Origin: Christiangramia sediminis
GTDB taxonomy: Bacteria; Bacteroidota; Bacteroidia; Flavobacteriales; Flavobacteriaceae
Assembly: GCF_020552705.1 (NCBI RefSeq)
Contig: NZ_JAJBZG010000005.1
Coordinates: 310,001 to 374,000 of the forward strand
Direction of reading: 5' to 3'
DNA: 64,000 nucleotides
Part shown: piece after piece, positions 19,503 to 28,390 of the stretch
Layout: every line of letters begins with the position of its first letter
Numbering within the stretch: the first letter of the stretch is position 1
Translations under genes and position numbers: made by a program
The notes under the pieces: model-generated
Told to the model about the DNA's origin: nothing
Database searches by the model: none
Seen by the model: only the letters and a program-made list of their open reading frames with translations

Positions 19503-21725
19503 ATGAAAAGAATATTATTGATATTCCTCTTCTATGGTACCTGCTTTGCTCAAACTAAAAATTTCGAGGGTAAAATTACTGATGAGGATGGGATTGTTTT
19601 GGAAGATGTTGCGGTGTATAGCAATAATTCAGGATTCCATACACATACCAATGCTTCGGGAGAATTTATTCTCAAGAATGTTTCAGCCGGAGATATTTTT
19701 AAAATCACGTTTTTAGGATACGAGAGCATAGAACATAGGATTCTTCCAGAAGATTTTAACGAAACAGTCGTTTTTCGGCTTAAAGAAAGCACAGTGAATC
19801 TGGAACAGGTAGTACTAAGTGCTAAAAAAAACCCATTAAGCGAAATCGCAAGAATAGACCTTAAAACCAACCCTGTAAAATCCTCTCAGGAGATTCTAAG
19901 AAAAGTACCTGGATTGATTATTGGCCAGCATGCCGGAGGTGGAAAGGCTGAACAAATATTCCTGCGAGGCTTTGATATTGACCACGGAACCGATATTTCC
20001 CTTTCGGTGGACGGAATGCCCGTAAACATGGTTTCCCATGCTCACGGGCAAGGTTATAGTGATCTACATTTCTTGATCCCGGAAACTATAAAAAATATCG
20101 AATTTGGAAAGGGACCTTATTATGGAGAGTATGGAAATTTTACCACCGCCGGGTTTGTGGATTTCAAAACTTTGGATAAACTTGAAAGAAACCAGGTTTC
20201 TTTAGAGCTTGGTCAGTTTAACAGTAAAAGGATGGTGGGCATGTTGAATGTCCTTGAAAAAGAATTCAGCAATGCCTATATCGCCACTTCACTGAATATG
20301 TTTGACGGTCCTTTTGAAAGTCCCCAAAATTTCAACCGTTTCAATATGATGGGTAAATATACCTTTGACATGCCAGGCAAGGAACAGTTAAATCTTAGTA
20401 TTTCACATTTTCAGAGTAAATGGGATGCTTCCGGGCAAATACCTCAGCGGGCTGTAGATAATGGTTCCATATCCAGATTTGGAGCTATTGACGATACGGA
20501 AGGTGGAAATACCAGCAGAACCAATTTACTGGTAAATCATACCAGAGTACTTTCAGATTCAAAAAAATTAAAAACGAGAGCCTTTTATTCTAAATACGAT
20601 TTTGAACTATTTTCTAATTTTACCTTCTTCCTCGAAGATCCGGTTAACGGGGATCAAATTAAACAAAAGGAAGACAGAAATATTCTTGGTGGCGAAACCG
20701 TGTTTGAAAATAATGCACCCGATCTACCCATCGATATGAATTACTCTGCCGGGATTGGTTTTAGATATGACGATAGTAATTTGAATGAACTTTCAAGAAC
20801 AAAAAACCGTGATGAGATATTAGAAAGACTGGCATATGGGAATATTGATGAGACAAACCTATACGGATTTCTGAATACTAGTTTCAATTTCGGAAAACTT
20901 GCCATAAATCCTGCGTTAAGACTGGATTATTTCAAATTTGATTATGAAAACCTTATTACGGAAACCTATGATAACAAAAGTGAAGATGAATTATTCTTAA
21001 GTCCTAAATTAAATTTTATCTATACTGCTTCAGAAAAATTACAGGGATATTTAAAGACAGGTATTGGCTTCCACTCTAACGATAGTCGGGTGGTAGTTGC
21101 AAGAAGCGGGGAAGACATACTTCCTGCAGCTTATGGTGCAGATCTGGGAGTAATATTTAAACCTGAAAGTAACCTGATTTTAAATGCCGCAGCGTGGGTT
21201 CTATTCCTGCAACAGGAATTTGTATATGTTGGGGACGCCGCAATTGTAGAACCAAGTGGGCGTACCAGGAGACTTGGCCTTGATCTGGGTGCACGATTTC
21301 AGGCAACAGACTGGTTGTACTTCTATAGTGATGTGAATTATACTTATGCAAGAGGTACCGAAGAACCTGACGGTGAAAATTATATTCCACTCGCCCCGGA
21401 ATTCACTTCTTCCGGAGGAATTGCGTTGGAAAACTTGAATAGATTTTCAGGAGGAATCTCTTACAGATATTTAAATGACAGGCCAGCCAATGAAGATTTC
21501 AGCCTTACCGCAGATGGATATTTGGTTACCGATCTTAATCTAAACTATAATCTTAAGAATGTTACTTTTGGAGTGATTATCGAAAATCTTTTTGATACAG
21601 AATGGAATGAGACGCAATTCGCGACAGAAAGCCGATTACTCAATGAAGTAGCTCCAGTGGAAGAAATTCATTTTACTCCTGGAACCCCATTTTTTGTTAG
21701 GGGAAAAGTAACTGTCTATTTTTAA
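19503..21725 (+). CDS. TonB-dependent receptor, probable metal or metallophore type
   Basis: A 740-residue outer-membrane receptor: short signal peptide ending FAQT, CarboxypepD_reg-like domain at about residues 20-100 (GKITDEDGIVLEDVAVYSNN), a plug domain from about 115, and a 22-strand-type barrel ending in GKVTVYF. The plug segment DGMPVNMVSHAHGQGYSDLHF holds several histidines and is typical of a receptor group found near metal genes, but no substrate is proven. The upstream His-rich protein supports metal uptake. It is shorter than the polysaccharide receptors of Bacteroidetes and has no SusD-type partner. A hairpin with a T-rich tail follows the stop. Confidence 0.85.
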   Translation: MKRILLIFLFYGTCFAQTKNFEGKITDEDGIVLEDVAVYSNNSGFHTHTNASGEFILKNVSAGDIFKITFLGYESIEHRILPEDFNETVVFRLKESTVNLEQVVLSAKKNPLSEIARIDLKTNPVKSSQEILRKVPGLIIGQHAGGGKAEQIFLRGFDIDHGTDISLSVDGMPVNMVSHAHGQGYSDLHFLIPETIKNIEFGKGPYYGEYGNFTTAGFVDFKTLDKLERNQVSLELGQFNSKRMVGMLNVLEKEFSNAYIATSLNMFDGPFESPQNFNRFNMMGKYTFDMPGKEQLNLSISHFQSKWDASGQIPQRAVDNGSISRFGAIDDTEGGNTSRTNLLVNHTRVLSDSKKLKTRAFYSKYDFELFSNFTFFLEDPVNGDQIKQKEDRNILGGETVFENNAPDLPIDMNYSAGIGFRYDDSNLNELSRTKNRDEILERLAYGNIDETNLYGFLNTSFNFGKLAINPALRLDYFKFDYENLITETYDNKSEDELFLSPKLNFIYTASEKLQGYLKTGIGFHSNDSRVVVARSGEDILPAAYGADLGVIFKPESNLILNAAAWVLFLQQEFVYVGDAAIVEPSGRTRRLGLDLGARFQATDWLYFYSDVNYTYARGTEEPDGENYIPLAPEFTSSGGIALENLNRFSGGISYRYLNDRPANEDFSLTADGYLVTDLNLNYNLKNVTFGVIIENLFDTEWNETQFATESRLLNEVAPVEEIHFTPGTPFFVRGKVTVYF

Positions 21726-21739
21726 TACATTCGATAATT

Positions 21740-21773
21740 CCTTGCAGAAATTTGAATTTTCTGCAGGGAATTT
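21740..21773 (+). terminator. Terminator after the TonB receptor
   Basis: CCTTGCAGAAA (21740-21750) pairs with TTTCTGCAGGG (21758-21768) with one wobble, followed by AATTTTT. Confidence 0.8.
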
Positions 21774-21846
21774 TTAATACGTATTCAAAAGTTTATCATT
21801 TATTTGCAGGCCTTAAGTAAGCGATCACTTTTTAGTATATTGCAAT

Positions 21847-22299
21847 ATGGAGAAAATCGTAATTGGCAGGTTTGATAAGGCTGACTTTCCAGCTTTACAC
21901 CTTAACGATATCGCCGTAAAGATCGATACCGGCGCCTATACTTCATCTATTCATTGTGAAAACATTGTGGAGAAAGACAATATTATTCATTGTACCTTTC
22001 TGGATGAGGAACATCCTCTTTATAACAATAAGAAGTTTGTATTCGAAGATTATGATGTTGTATTTGTACGAAGTAGTAATGGGATTATCCAGAAGCGATA
22101 TATGGTACAGTCCAATATCAAATTATTCAATAAAATATTTAAGATTTCTCTTTCACTTTCAGACAGACAGGAAATGAGATATCCGGTTTTGATCGGAAGA
22201 AAGTTTTTAACCAAAAAATTTATAGTAGACACTGAGCTTATAGACGTGTCTTTTAATCAGAAGTTAGATGAAGATAAGAATTCTATCAAGAAACCCTAA
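21847..22299 (+). CDS. RimB-like retropepsin-type protease (ATP-dependent zinc protease family)
   Basis: A 150-residue soluble protein of the family named putative ATP-dependent zinc protease (PF05618), now seen as retropepsin-like. The key motif is [14 protein letters not shown], with the D-T-G-A catalytic aspartate pattern, and [11 protein letters not shown] is the matching second core block. Family members usually sit beside rimK. Here the gene overlaps the RimK-like ligase by 32 bp, so translation is strongly coupled. A likely job is to cut the peptide product of the ligase, by analogy with RimB/RimK; that is inference. Start ATG follows an AT-rich region with an ATATTGCAATAT palindrome. 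Confidence 0.82.
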   Translation: MEKIVIGRFDKADFPALHLNDIAVKIDTGAYTSSIHCENIVEKDNIIHCTFLDEEHPLYNNKKFVFEDYDVVFVRSSNGIIQKRYMVQSNIKLFNKIFKISLSLSDRQEMRYPVLIGRKFLTKKFIVDTELIDVSFNQKLDEDKNSIKKP

Positions 22300-23140
22300 A
22301 TTATATTCAACTAGCAGACTTGTAGAAGCTGCAAAGAAAAGGCATCATGAAGTTGAAGTGATAGATCCTATAAAATGCGATCTTATCATAGAAAAGAAAA
22401 AGCCAACTATATTTTATAAGGGACACTGGCTTGAAGAAACCGATGCGGTAATTCCAAGAATAGGTGCTTCTGTTACATTTTTCGGAACTGCTGTGGTAAG
22501 GCAATTTGAAATGATGGGGACTTTTACCACCACAGAATCACAGGCGCTGGTAAGAAGCCGGGATAAACTGAGGAGTCTCCAAATACTTTCCAGGGCCCGT
22601 CTTGGTTTACCCAAAACAGTTTTTACTAATTATTCCAAGGATGTTTCAGAAATACTGGAACATGTAGGCGGGGCTCCGGTTATTATCAAACTTCTTGAAG
22701 GTACCCAGGGACTTGGCGTTGTTCTTGCTGAAACTCAAAATGCAGCTGAATCTGTTATCGAAGCCTTTAACGGTTTACAGGCACGAGTGATCGTTCAGGA
22801 ATTTATCAAGGAAGCCGGCGGAGCTGATATTCGTGCTTTTGTAGTAGATGGACAGGTAGTGGGAGCCATGAAAAGACAGGGTAAGGAAGGTGAATTCAGG
22901 TCTAACCTGCACCGAGGCGGTTCTGCTTCTGTAATTCAACTTACCGATGAAGAGGAAAATGCTGCAATTAAGGCGGCAAAAGCAATGTCACTGGGAGTTG
23001 CCGGTGTAGATATGCTACAAAGTAGTCGTGGCCCCTTAATTCTTGAGGTAAATAGTTCGCCGGGTCTTGAAGGGATAGAAGAAGCGACCGGAAAAGATAT
23101 TGCTAAAACCATTATAAGATATATAGAAAGAAACGTCTAA
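22268..23140 (+). CDS. RimK-type ATP-grasp amino-acid ligase
   Basis: A 290-residue ATP-grasp enzyme matching the family of ribosomal protein S6 modification protein RimK. Features are the N-terminal [19 protein letters not shown] region, the ATP-binding loop [12 protein letters not shown] at about 150, [21 protein letters not shown], and the metal-binding [12 protein letters not shown] at the end. RimK adds glutamates to the C-terminus of protein S6. Whether this enzyme does so or makes another oligopeptide cannot be told from sequence. It overlaps the protease gene by 32 bp and is followed at 3 bp by an M14-like deacylase, an arrangement suggesting add-and-remove of an amino-acid tag. Confidence 0.88.
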   Translation: MKIRILSRNPKLYSTSRLVEAAKKRHHEVEVIDPIKCDLIIEKKKPTIFYKGHWLEETDAVIPRIGASVTFFGTAVVRQFEMMGTFTTTESQALVRSRDKLRSLQILSRARLGLPKTVFTNYSKDVSEILEHVGGAPVIIKLLEGTQGLGVVLAETQNAAESVIEAFNGLQARVIVQEFIKEAGGADIRAFVVDGQVVGAMKRQGKEGEFRSNLHRGGSASVIQLTDEEENAAIKAAKAMSLGVAGVDMLQSSRGPLILEVNSSPGLEGIEEATGKDIAKTIIRYIERNV

Positions 23141-23143
23141 TAT

Positions 23144-24139
23144 ATGCCGCGTATAGACAAGAATAATATTCTTGAAATTTTAGGTGAAAAGGTACACCCG
23201 GGAAAGGGCGCGACCATAAATTTTAATATGGCCAAGCTCTACACTACTACTTCTGTAGAGGTGCCAGTGATCATTGAACGTTCTAAAAAACCGGGGCCGG
23301 TTGTTCTTCTTACCGCCGGGATTCACGGTGACGAGATCAATGGAGTTGAGATCGTTAGACAGATCATATCTAAAGGTATTAACAAACCCAAGTGCGGCAC
23401 CATTATTTGTATTCCTATTGTGAATATTTTCGGGTTTCTAAATATGGCCAGGGAATTTCCTGACGGAAGGGACCTTAACCGGGTTTTTCCAGGCACTAAA
23501 AACGGTTCACTTGCCAGCCGATTTGCTTTTCAATTCGTAAAGAAAATTCTGCCCATTGCCGATTTTTGTCTGGACTTTCATACCGGAGGTGCTTCCAGGT
23601 TCAATGCCCCGCAGATACGAGTAAAAAAAGGGGATGAACAAAGTATTAAATATGCTCGGATCTTTAATGCTCCCTTCACGATACATTCTAAAACCATTAC
23701 CAAATCATTTAGAGAAACCTGTTCCAAACTGGGAATTCCCGTACTTCTTTTTGAAGGTGGAAAATCGCTAAATAGTAATAAGTATATCGCTAAATATGGA
23801 GTGGAAGGCGCTATGCGAATCTTAAGTCATCTGGATATGCTAGCTCCAAAATTTGAATACCCAGATGTTAGAAAAGAAACGGTTCTTATAGAGAACAGTT
23901 CCTGGCTCAGAGCAAAATACAGCGGACTGCTGCATATAAAAATACCCTGTGGGAAACATGTTGAAAAAGGCGAATATATTGCCACCATTACAGATCCTTA
24001 TGGAAAATTCAGGCATAAAATAAAATCCTCCAGCGAGGGTTATGTGATCAACGTAAATGAATCTCCTATTGTCTATCAGGGGGATGCTATTTTTCATATT
24101 TCCACGCAACCAAAAACAGTGGAACATGCGCAAGAGTGA
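23144..24139 (+). CDS. Succinylglutamate desuccinylase/aspartoacylase family deacylase
   Basis: A 331-residue zinc hydrolase of the AstE/AspA group (M14-like fold). Zinc ligands are readable: AGIHGDEINGVEIV (His and Glu) and LDFHTGG (second His). LLFEGGKS carries the likely catalytic glutamate. The last 90 residues form a biotinyl-lipoyl-like beta domain (HIKIPCGKHVEKGEYIATI, IVYQGDAIFHI), common in this subfamily. These enzymes cleave N-acyl amino acids. Being third in the protease-ligase operon suggests it acts on an amide made or exposed by the ligase. The real substrate is unknown. Its end overlaps the next gene by 14 bp. Confidence 0.85.
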   Translation: MPRIDKNNILEILGEKVHPGKGATINFNMAKLYTTTSVEVPVIIERSKKPGPVVLLTAGIHGDEINGVEIVRQIISKGINKPKCGTIICIPIVNIFGFLNMAREFPDGRDLNRVFPGTKNGSLASRFAFQFVKKILPIADFCLDFHTGGASRFNAPQIRVKKGDEQSIKYARIFNAPFTIHSKTITKSFRETCSKLGIPVLLFEGGKSLNSNKYIAKYGVEGAMRILSHLDMLAPKFEYPDVRKETVLIENSSWLRAKYSGLLHIKIPCGKHVEKGEYIATITDPYGKFRHKIKSSSEGYVINVNESPIVYQGDAIFHISTQPKTVEHAQE

Positions 24140-24698
24140 CCTCAGGAAAAAATACAAGGAACTCAGGCTGAAATTAGATAATGCCGAAATTGAAAAGTTA
24201 AGTCTTGAAATTGCAAATAAATCACTGGAATTACCGGTTTGGGATCACAGGTATTACCATATTTTCTTAAGTATTGCTGAACAGAAAGAGGTAGATACTG
24301 AATTCCTACTTCATATCTTACAGGGAAAAGACAAGGAAGTGATCATCCCAAAATCTCATCCTGAAACCGGCGAAATGAGCAATTTTCTGTTAACAGATCA
24401 AACCGTAATCAAAAAGAATAGATGGAATATTCCTGAACCACAGGATGGCATTGAAGTAAAAACAGAGAAAATTGAAGTGGTTTTTATTCCATTGCTCGCT
24501 TTTGACAAAAAAGGCCATAGAATAGGCTACGGAAAAGGATTTTATGATAGGTTTTTAGCCGCCTGCAGACCCGATATTGTGAAGATTGGACTGTCCTTTT
24601 TTGAACCTGTAGAAGAGATCAAAGAACTATTTAGCAGTGACATCCCTTTAAACTATTGTGTGACACCAGATAAGGTTTATAAATTCAAGGCTAAATAA
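24126..24698 (+). CDS. 5-formyltetrahydrofolate cyclo-ligase
   Basis: A 190-residue ATP-dependent enzyme that converts 5-formyl-THF to 5,10-methenyl-THF in one-carbon metabolism. The ATG at 24126 is chosen because the frame's earlier start codons lie well inside the upstream gene; this one gives MRKSDLRKKYKELR, the normal N-terminus of the family. Motifs are IPEPQDG (substrate site) and GYGKGFYDRFL (phosphate-binding loop), both intact. It overlaps the deacylase gene by 14 bp, ending the four-gene operon that starts at 21847. Its link to the ligase pathway is likely only transcriptional. Confidence 0.92.
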   Translation: MRKSDLRKKYKELRLKLDNAEIEKLSLEIANKSLELPVWDHRYYHIFLSIAEQKEVDTEFLLHILQGKDKEVIIPKSHPETGEMSNFLLTDQTVIKKNRWNIPEPQDGIEVKTEKIEVVFIPLLAFDKKGHRIGYGKGFYDRFLAACRPDIVKIGLSFFEPVEEIKELFSSDIPLNYCVTPDKVYKFKAK

Positions 24699-24751
24699 TT
24701 TTTGTAATGATACAGTTTATACGTTATTTTTAACCTGAACAAATCTATTAA

Positions 24752-26209
24752 ATGCTAACCGATCTACAGTTAAACAGCATACTGGAAGATTTTGATATTG
24801 CCTACTGGAAAATAAACCTGTTTTCCAAAGAGATATCATGGTCTGAGCATTTCAACATTCTGGTTGGAAAACCAAAAATTGAAGAAGATAGATTTGAGTT
24901 CTTCATCAACCATATTCTCCATCCCGATTATCGGTATGATTTCCGAATTCACTTTGAAAAACTTGTAAAAGAGGAGGAACCCTTCAGCTTTGAAATAAAA
25001 CTGAAGCTGGAAAATGGCAAATATCGCTGGTTCGAGTGTAAAAATCAGAAGAGCAAAACATCCAGAGAATTCAGAGAAACTGCGGTGTTGCTGTTTGTAA
25101 ATATCCATCAAAGTAAAAGGGATCAATACACGATAGAGGAGAATTTTTTCTATTATCGGGAAACCGCCGAAATGACTTCCACGGGAGGCTGGTATGTTGA
25201 CACGGTTAACAAGAATATTTACTGGGACGATGTGTCTAAAAAGATCATTGATTGTCCCCGTGATTTTCAGCCGGCTTACGAGGATCGCATGAATTTCTAT
25301 GCGCAGGAACATCATAACAGGATGCGCAACGCCTTTGATAAATGTGAAAATTTCGGGATTCCTTTTAAACTGGAACTTAAAATGGTTTCATTTCAGAGCA
25401 GGGAATTCTGGGTGAGACTCACCGGAAAACCGGTTTATAATAATGAACAGGTAGTGATAGGAATTCGCGGTGTTCTTCAGAATATCGATGAAAATAAAAG
25501 CAATGAACTTAATTTACAGAATTCACTGGATATCATTGCGACACAAAATTCGAGACTTTTCAATTTCGCCCATATAGTTTCTCATCATTTAAGATCTCAT
25601 AGTAGCAACTTAAGCCTCATTGTTGAACTATTAAGAGAATCCAAAACCGACCGGGACAAACTGGATCTTCTCCCAAATGTTGAAGATGTGGCCGGCAATC
25701 TGGATTCAGCAATTTCGAGATTAAATGATATCGTAAGTATTCAAACTTCTTTACGTAAAGAAAAGGTGAATATTAAATTTGAGGAGGCACTAGAGATCGT
25801 TCTGTCATCTATTTCTTCCCTCATTAATCGAGAAAATGCAAAAATCGTCGCTGAATTTCAAGATCTGAAAGAAATTCGCTATATCCCTGAGTATCTTGAA
25901 AGTATTTTACTAAATTTAATCACGAATGCAATCCGGTATAGACAACCGGGACGTAAACCAGTCATTTTTATTCAGACCTATATCGAGAACGATAAAGAGT
26001 ATTTAGAGGTTAGCGATAATGGAATGGGAATTGACCTCGACGAGTATGGTGATAAAATGTTTGGTATGTACAAAACATTTCATCAAAGCAATCCCGAGGC
26101 AAAAGGAATTGGTTTATTTATAACTAAAAACCAGGTAGAAGCCCTTGGGGGGACAATATCTGTTAGCAGTACCCTGGATATAGGGACCACATTTAAAATC
26201 AAATTCTAG
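24752..26209 (+). CDS. PAS-domain sensor histidine kinase
   Basis: A 485-residue kinase with no transmembrane segment, so probably cytoplasmic. Two PAS-like domains occupy about residues 1-115 and 130-250. The dimer/phosphoacceptor helix holds the His in FAHIVSHHLRSHSSNLS near residue 275, followed by the ATPase domain: N box LLNLITNAIRYR, G1 VSDNGMGIDLDEYG and G2 AKGIGLFITKNQVEALGG. All kinase boxes are intact. It is followed at 12 bp by a lone receiver domain protein, its probable partner. The signal sensed by the PAS domains is unknown. Monocistronic start at ATG 24752 after a 53-bp gap. Confidence 0.9.
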   Translation: MLTDLQLNSILEDFDIAYWKINLFSKEISWSEHFNILVGKPKIEEDRFEFFINHILHPDYRYDFRIHFEKLVKEEEPFSFEIKLKLENGKYRWFECKNQKSKTSREFRETAVLLFVNIHQSKRDQYTIEENFFYYRETAEMTSTGGWYVDTVNKNIYWDDVSKKIIDCPRDFQPAYEDRMNFYAQEHHNRMRNAFDKCENFGIPFKLELKMVSFQSREFWVRLTGKPVYNNEQVVIGIRGVLQNIDENKSNELNLQNSLDIIATQNSRLFNFAHIVSHHLRSHSSNLSLIVELLRESKTDRDKLDLLPNVEDVAGNLDSAISRLNDIVSIQTSLRKEKVNIKFEEALEIVLSSISSLINRENAKIVAEFQDLKEIRYIPEYLESILLNLITNAIRYRQPGRKPVIFIQTYIENDKEYLEVSDNGMGIDLDEYGDKMFGMYKTFHQSNPEAKGIGLFITKNQVEALGGTISVSSTLDIGTTFKIKF

Positions 26210-26221
26210 ATTCTATTTATT

Positions 26222-26638
26222 ATGGGGCAAAAAGTAGAACTGGCGTGTATCATCGACGATGATAAGATATACGTAAATTTAGTCAAGAAGATCATTGAGA
26301 TCAAAAAGCTTTCAGAGAACTTGCTTATCTATAAAAATGGTAAGGAAGCGCTGGATTATTTTAAGGATATCATGGAAAATGCTACCGATGAAGACAAACT
26401 TCCGGATATCATTTTTCTAGATCTCAATATGCCGGTAATGGATGGCTGGGAATTCCTGAATGAATTTATCAAGATCAAAAACAGCCTGAATAAGAAAATT
26501 ACACTCTATGTAGTGAGTTCTTCTATAGATCCGCGTGACCTGGAAAGAGCAAAGTCTTTTAATCTGGTTACAGACTATCTTATCAAGCCTATCGAATTGA
26601 AAAAGTTCGAGAAGATTTTTGAAAAAACTGCCGCTTAA
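26222..26638 (+). CDS. Single-domain response regulator
   Basis: A 138-residue receiver protein with no output domain. Acid pocket CIIDDDK, phosphorylation-site aspartate in IIFLDLNMPVMDGWEF, the Ser/Thr switch in LYVVSSSIDP, and the conserved lysine in DYLIKPIEL are all present. It pairs with the upstream PAS kinase (12 bp gap, probably one transcript). With no DNA-binding region it must act by protein contact, perhaps as a phosphorelay intermediate. Its stop lies 12 bp from that of the convergent lspA. Confidence 0.92.
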   Translation: MGQKVELACIIDDDKIYVNLVKKIIEIKKLSENLLIYKNGKEALDYFKDIMENATDEDKLPDIIFLDLNMPVMDGWEFLNEFIKIKNSLNKKITLYVVSSSIDPRDLERAKSFNLVTDYLIKPIELKKFEKIFEKTAA

Positions 26639-26650
26639 TTTAGCAACATT

Positions 26651-27262
26651 CTATTCTTCATGCTCGTTTTTAGGAAATGCTCTTTTATTGAATAAAAGCA
26701 GCATCACCACTCCCACACTTATCGCGGAATCTGCGATATTGAATACAGGTTCGAAAAAGGTAAAATACTGCCCACCCCAGAAAGGGATCCAATCAGGCAG
26801 GTAACCGTTCCACAGAGGGAAATACAGCATATCTACGACCTTCCCGTGGAATAAAGAGCTATACCCCCCAGATTCTGGTAAAAAGCTCGCTATATGCCCG
26901 TAACTATCATCAAAGATGATCCCGTAAAATACCGAATCTATTATATTCCCAAAGGCACCCGCAAAAATTAATGAAATAGCGAAAATAAGAATTCTTGATC
27001 CTCCTTTTCTCACAGAATCCCATAACCAGTAACCAATCCCTACTATAGCGACCAAACGGAAAAGAGTTAAGGCAAGTTTACCATATTCTCCAGGAATCTT
27101 AGTTCCCCAGGCCATCCCTTCATTTTCCACAAATAAGATCCTGAACCAGTCGAAAACTTCAATTTCGTCTCCTATGGCAAAATGGGTTTTGATATAAATT
27201 TTGGAAATCTGATCTATTAAAAGAATCAGGATGATAAAGAATCCGGCTTTTTTAAGGGACAT
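26651..27262 (-). CDS. lspA: Lipoprotein signal peptidase
   Basis: Inner-membrane aspartic protease (signal peptidase II) that removes the signal peptide of prolipoproteins. At 203 residues it is slightly longer than the E. coli enzyme, as in other Bacteroidetes. Four hydrophobic helices are visible. The catalytic aspartates lie in FGNIIDSVFYG and VFNIADSAISVG. The window also encodes lipoproteins that need it (M23 peptidase, lipoprotein at 40079). Downstream of the DksA-like and DUF-type genes on the same strand, giving the gene order ileS, dksA-like, adhesin-like, lspA. Confidence 0.95.
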   Translation of the reverse strand: MSLKKAGFFIILILLIDQISKIYIKTHFAIGDEIEVFDWFRILFVENEGMAWGTKIPGEYGKLALTLFRLVAIVGIGYWLWDSVRKGGSRILIFAISLIFAGAFGNIIDSVFYGIIFDDSYGHIASFLPESGGYSSLFHGKVVDMLYFPLWNGYLPDWIPFWGGQYFTFFEPVFNIADSAISVGVVMLLLFNKRAFPKNEHEE

Positions 27263-27305
27263 GAATTGAATTTGTTTGAAAACGGGTCAAAAATACTAAT
27301 ATTAT

Positions 27306-27929
27306 TTAGTTTTTACGTACCATAATATCACCGTCTATACTGGTGAGTCTTAAAGGATTTCGCCCGGGCAGAAATTCCGGCACATCCACCTCGCCATTTC
27401 TGGAACTGGCCTCAATAAGACCGGAAGATGTTTCCACAAGTATATTCCCCGAATACGTATTGATCACTGCAGTTCCCATAAATTCTATAAGCTTGCAATA
27501 ACCCTGCTTTAGATCTGCATACACAGATGTGAAATTTCCTTTAGCCTCTAATGAAGAAATATTAGATTTAATAGAAACCTCCAATCCTTCCGGGACCTCA
27601 ATTTCTACTGCCAGCGAAAAAACCTTGTGAGCACTCAGTTTATCAAATCCCCCGGTTAGTCTTTCAGGATATTGGGTAGTAATGTTTAACTCTTCACCAT
27701 TCACAAACGTTTCGAGCATTATATTATCATAATACTCACCTTCAGAATGGGTTTTAATTCGAATCTTGGAAGTTTTAGTAGAATTGATCTTTAAAAGATA
27801 GACTTCATCGGTATCTATGCTAATCCTTTTAATATTATCAGCATCTATTATTTCACGGGTATCCTTTTGTGAAAAAGATACCGCTGTGATGAATAACGCG
27901 ATCAATAATATTAAGTTCTTCCTCTTCAT
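27306..27929 (-). CDS. Exported beta-helical protein of unknown function
   Basis: A 207-residue protein with a signal peptide (ALFITAVSFSQ). The rest is short beta strands with repeats of the form SIKSNISSLEAKGNFTSV and INTYSGNILVETSSG, resembling a DUF4097/adhesin-type beta-helix. No catalytic motif is visible. It lies between lspA and the dksA-like gene on the same strand, but a terminator separates it from dksA. I do not recognise a closer family; a periplasmic or surface location is likely from the signal peptide. Confidence 0.6.
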   Translation of the reverse strand: MKRKNLILLIALFITAVSFSQKDTREIIDADNIKRISIDTDEVYLLKINSTKTSKIRIKTHSEGEYYDNIMLETFVNGEELNITTQYPERLTGGFDKLSAHKVFSLAVEIEVPEGLEVSIKSNISSLEAKGNFTSVYADLKQGYCKLIEFMGTAVINTYSGNILVETSSGLIEASSRNGEVDVPEFLPGRNPLRLTSIDGDIMVRKN

Positions 27930-27947
27930 TTTATTCTTTAAACCAAA

Positions 27948-27979
27948 AACGTCCAGAACCCTCTTCAGGGCTGGACGTT
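27948..27979 (-). terminator. Terminator after dksA-like gene
   Basis: AACGTCCAG (27948-27956) and CTGGACGTT (27971-27979) pair, with an inner CCCT/AGGG stem. The minus strand then runs into TTTTGG. Confidence 0.85.
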
Positions 27980-28002
27980 AAATATAATGATCATTCAGTT
28001 TT

Positions 28003-28386
28003 TTAACGCTGCATGTTCTTAGCTTCAATACTAAGCGTAGCGTGTGGCACCAGTAACAATCTTTCTTTTGCGATAAGTTTACCGGTCACTCTACAAACAC
28101 CATAGGTTTTATTTTCTATACGCATCAGGGCATTTTTAAGATCCCTGATAAATTTCTCCTGACGGATAGCCAACTGAGAGTTCGCTTCTTTACTCATAGT
28201 TTCACTTCCTTCTTCAAAGGCTTTAAAAGTTGGCGAAGTATCGTCTGTACCGTTATTACCATCATTTTTGTAAGCACTTTGATAATTCTCAAGTTGCTCC
28301 TGAGCCTTTTCAATCTTCTTTTTAATCAGAGTTTTGAACTCTGCCAAATCAGCGTCGCTGTAACGTTCTTTTACTTCTGTAGACAT
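28003..28386 (-). CDS. TraR/DksA family transcription-factor-like protein
   Basis: A 127-residue protein related to DksA/TraR, which bind the RNA polymerase secondary channel. The ATG at 28386 (MSTEVKERYSDADLAEFK) is preferred over an upstream start in the same frame that would overlap ileS. A long coiled-coil segment covers about residues 15-60; the globular end has YGVCRVTGKLIAKERLLLVPHATLS. Only one cysteine of the zinc finger is left (GVC), so zinc binding is doubtful, as in many Bacteroidetes paralogues. Starts 4 bp after the ileS stop, so coupled to it. Confidence 0.88.
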   Translation of the reverse strand: MSTEVKERYSDADLAEFKTLIKKKIEKAQEQLENYQSAYKNDGNNGTDDTSPTFKAFEEGSETMSKEANSQLAIRQEKFIRDLKNALMRIENKTYGVCRVTGKLIAKERLLLVPHATLSIEAKNMQR

Positions 28387-28390
28387 GGCT

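Noticed and set aside
24057-24125. Longer 213-residue start for 5-formyl-THF cyclo-ligase
   Set aside because: It lies deep inside the upstream deacylase gene; the family N-terminus starts at 24126.
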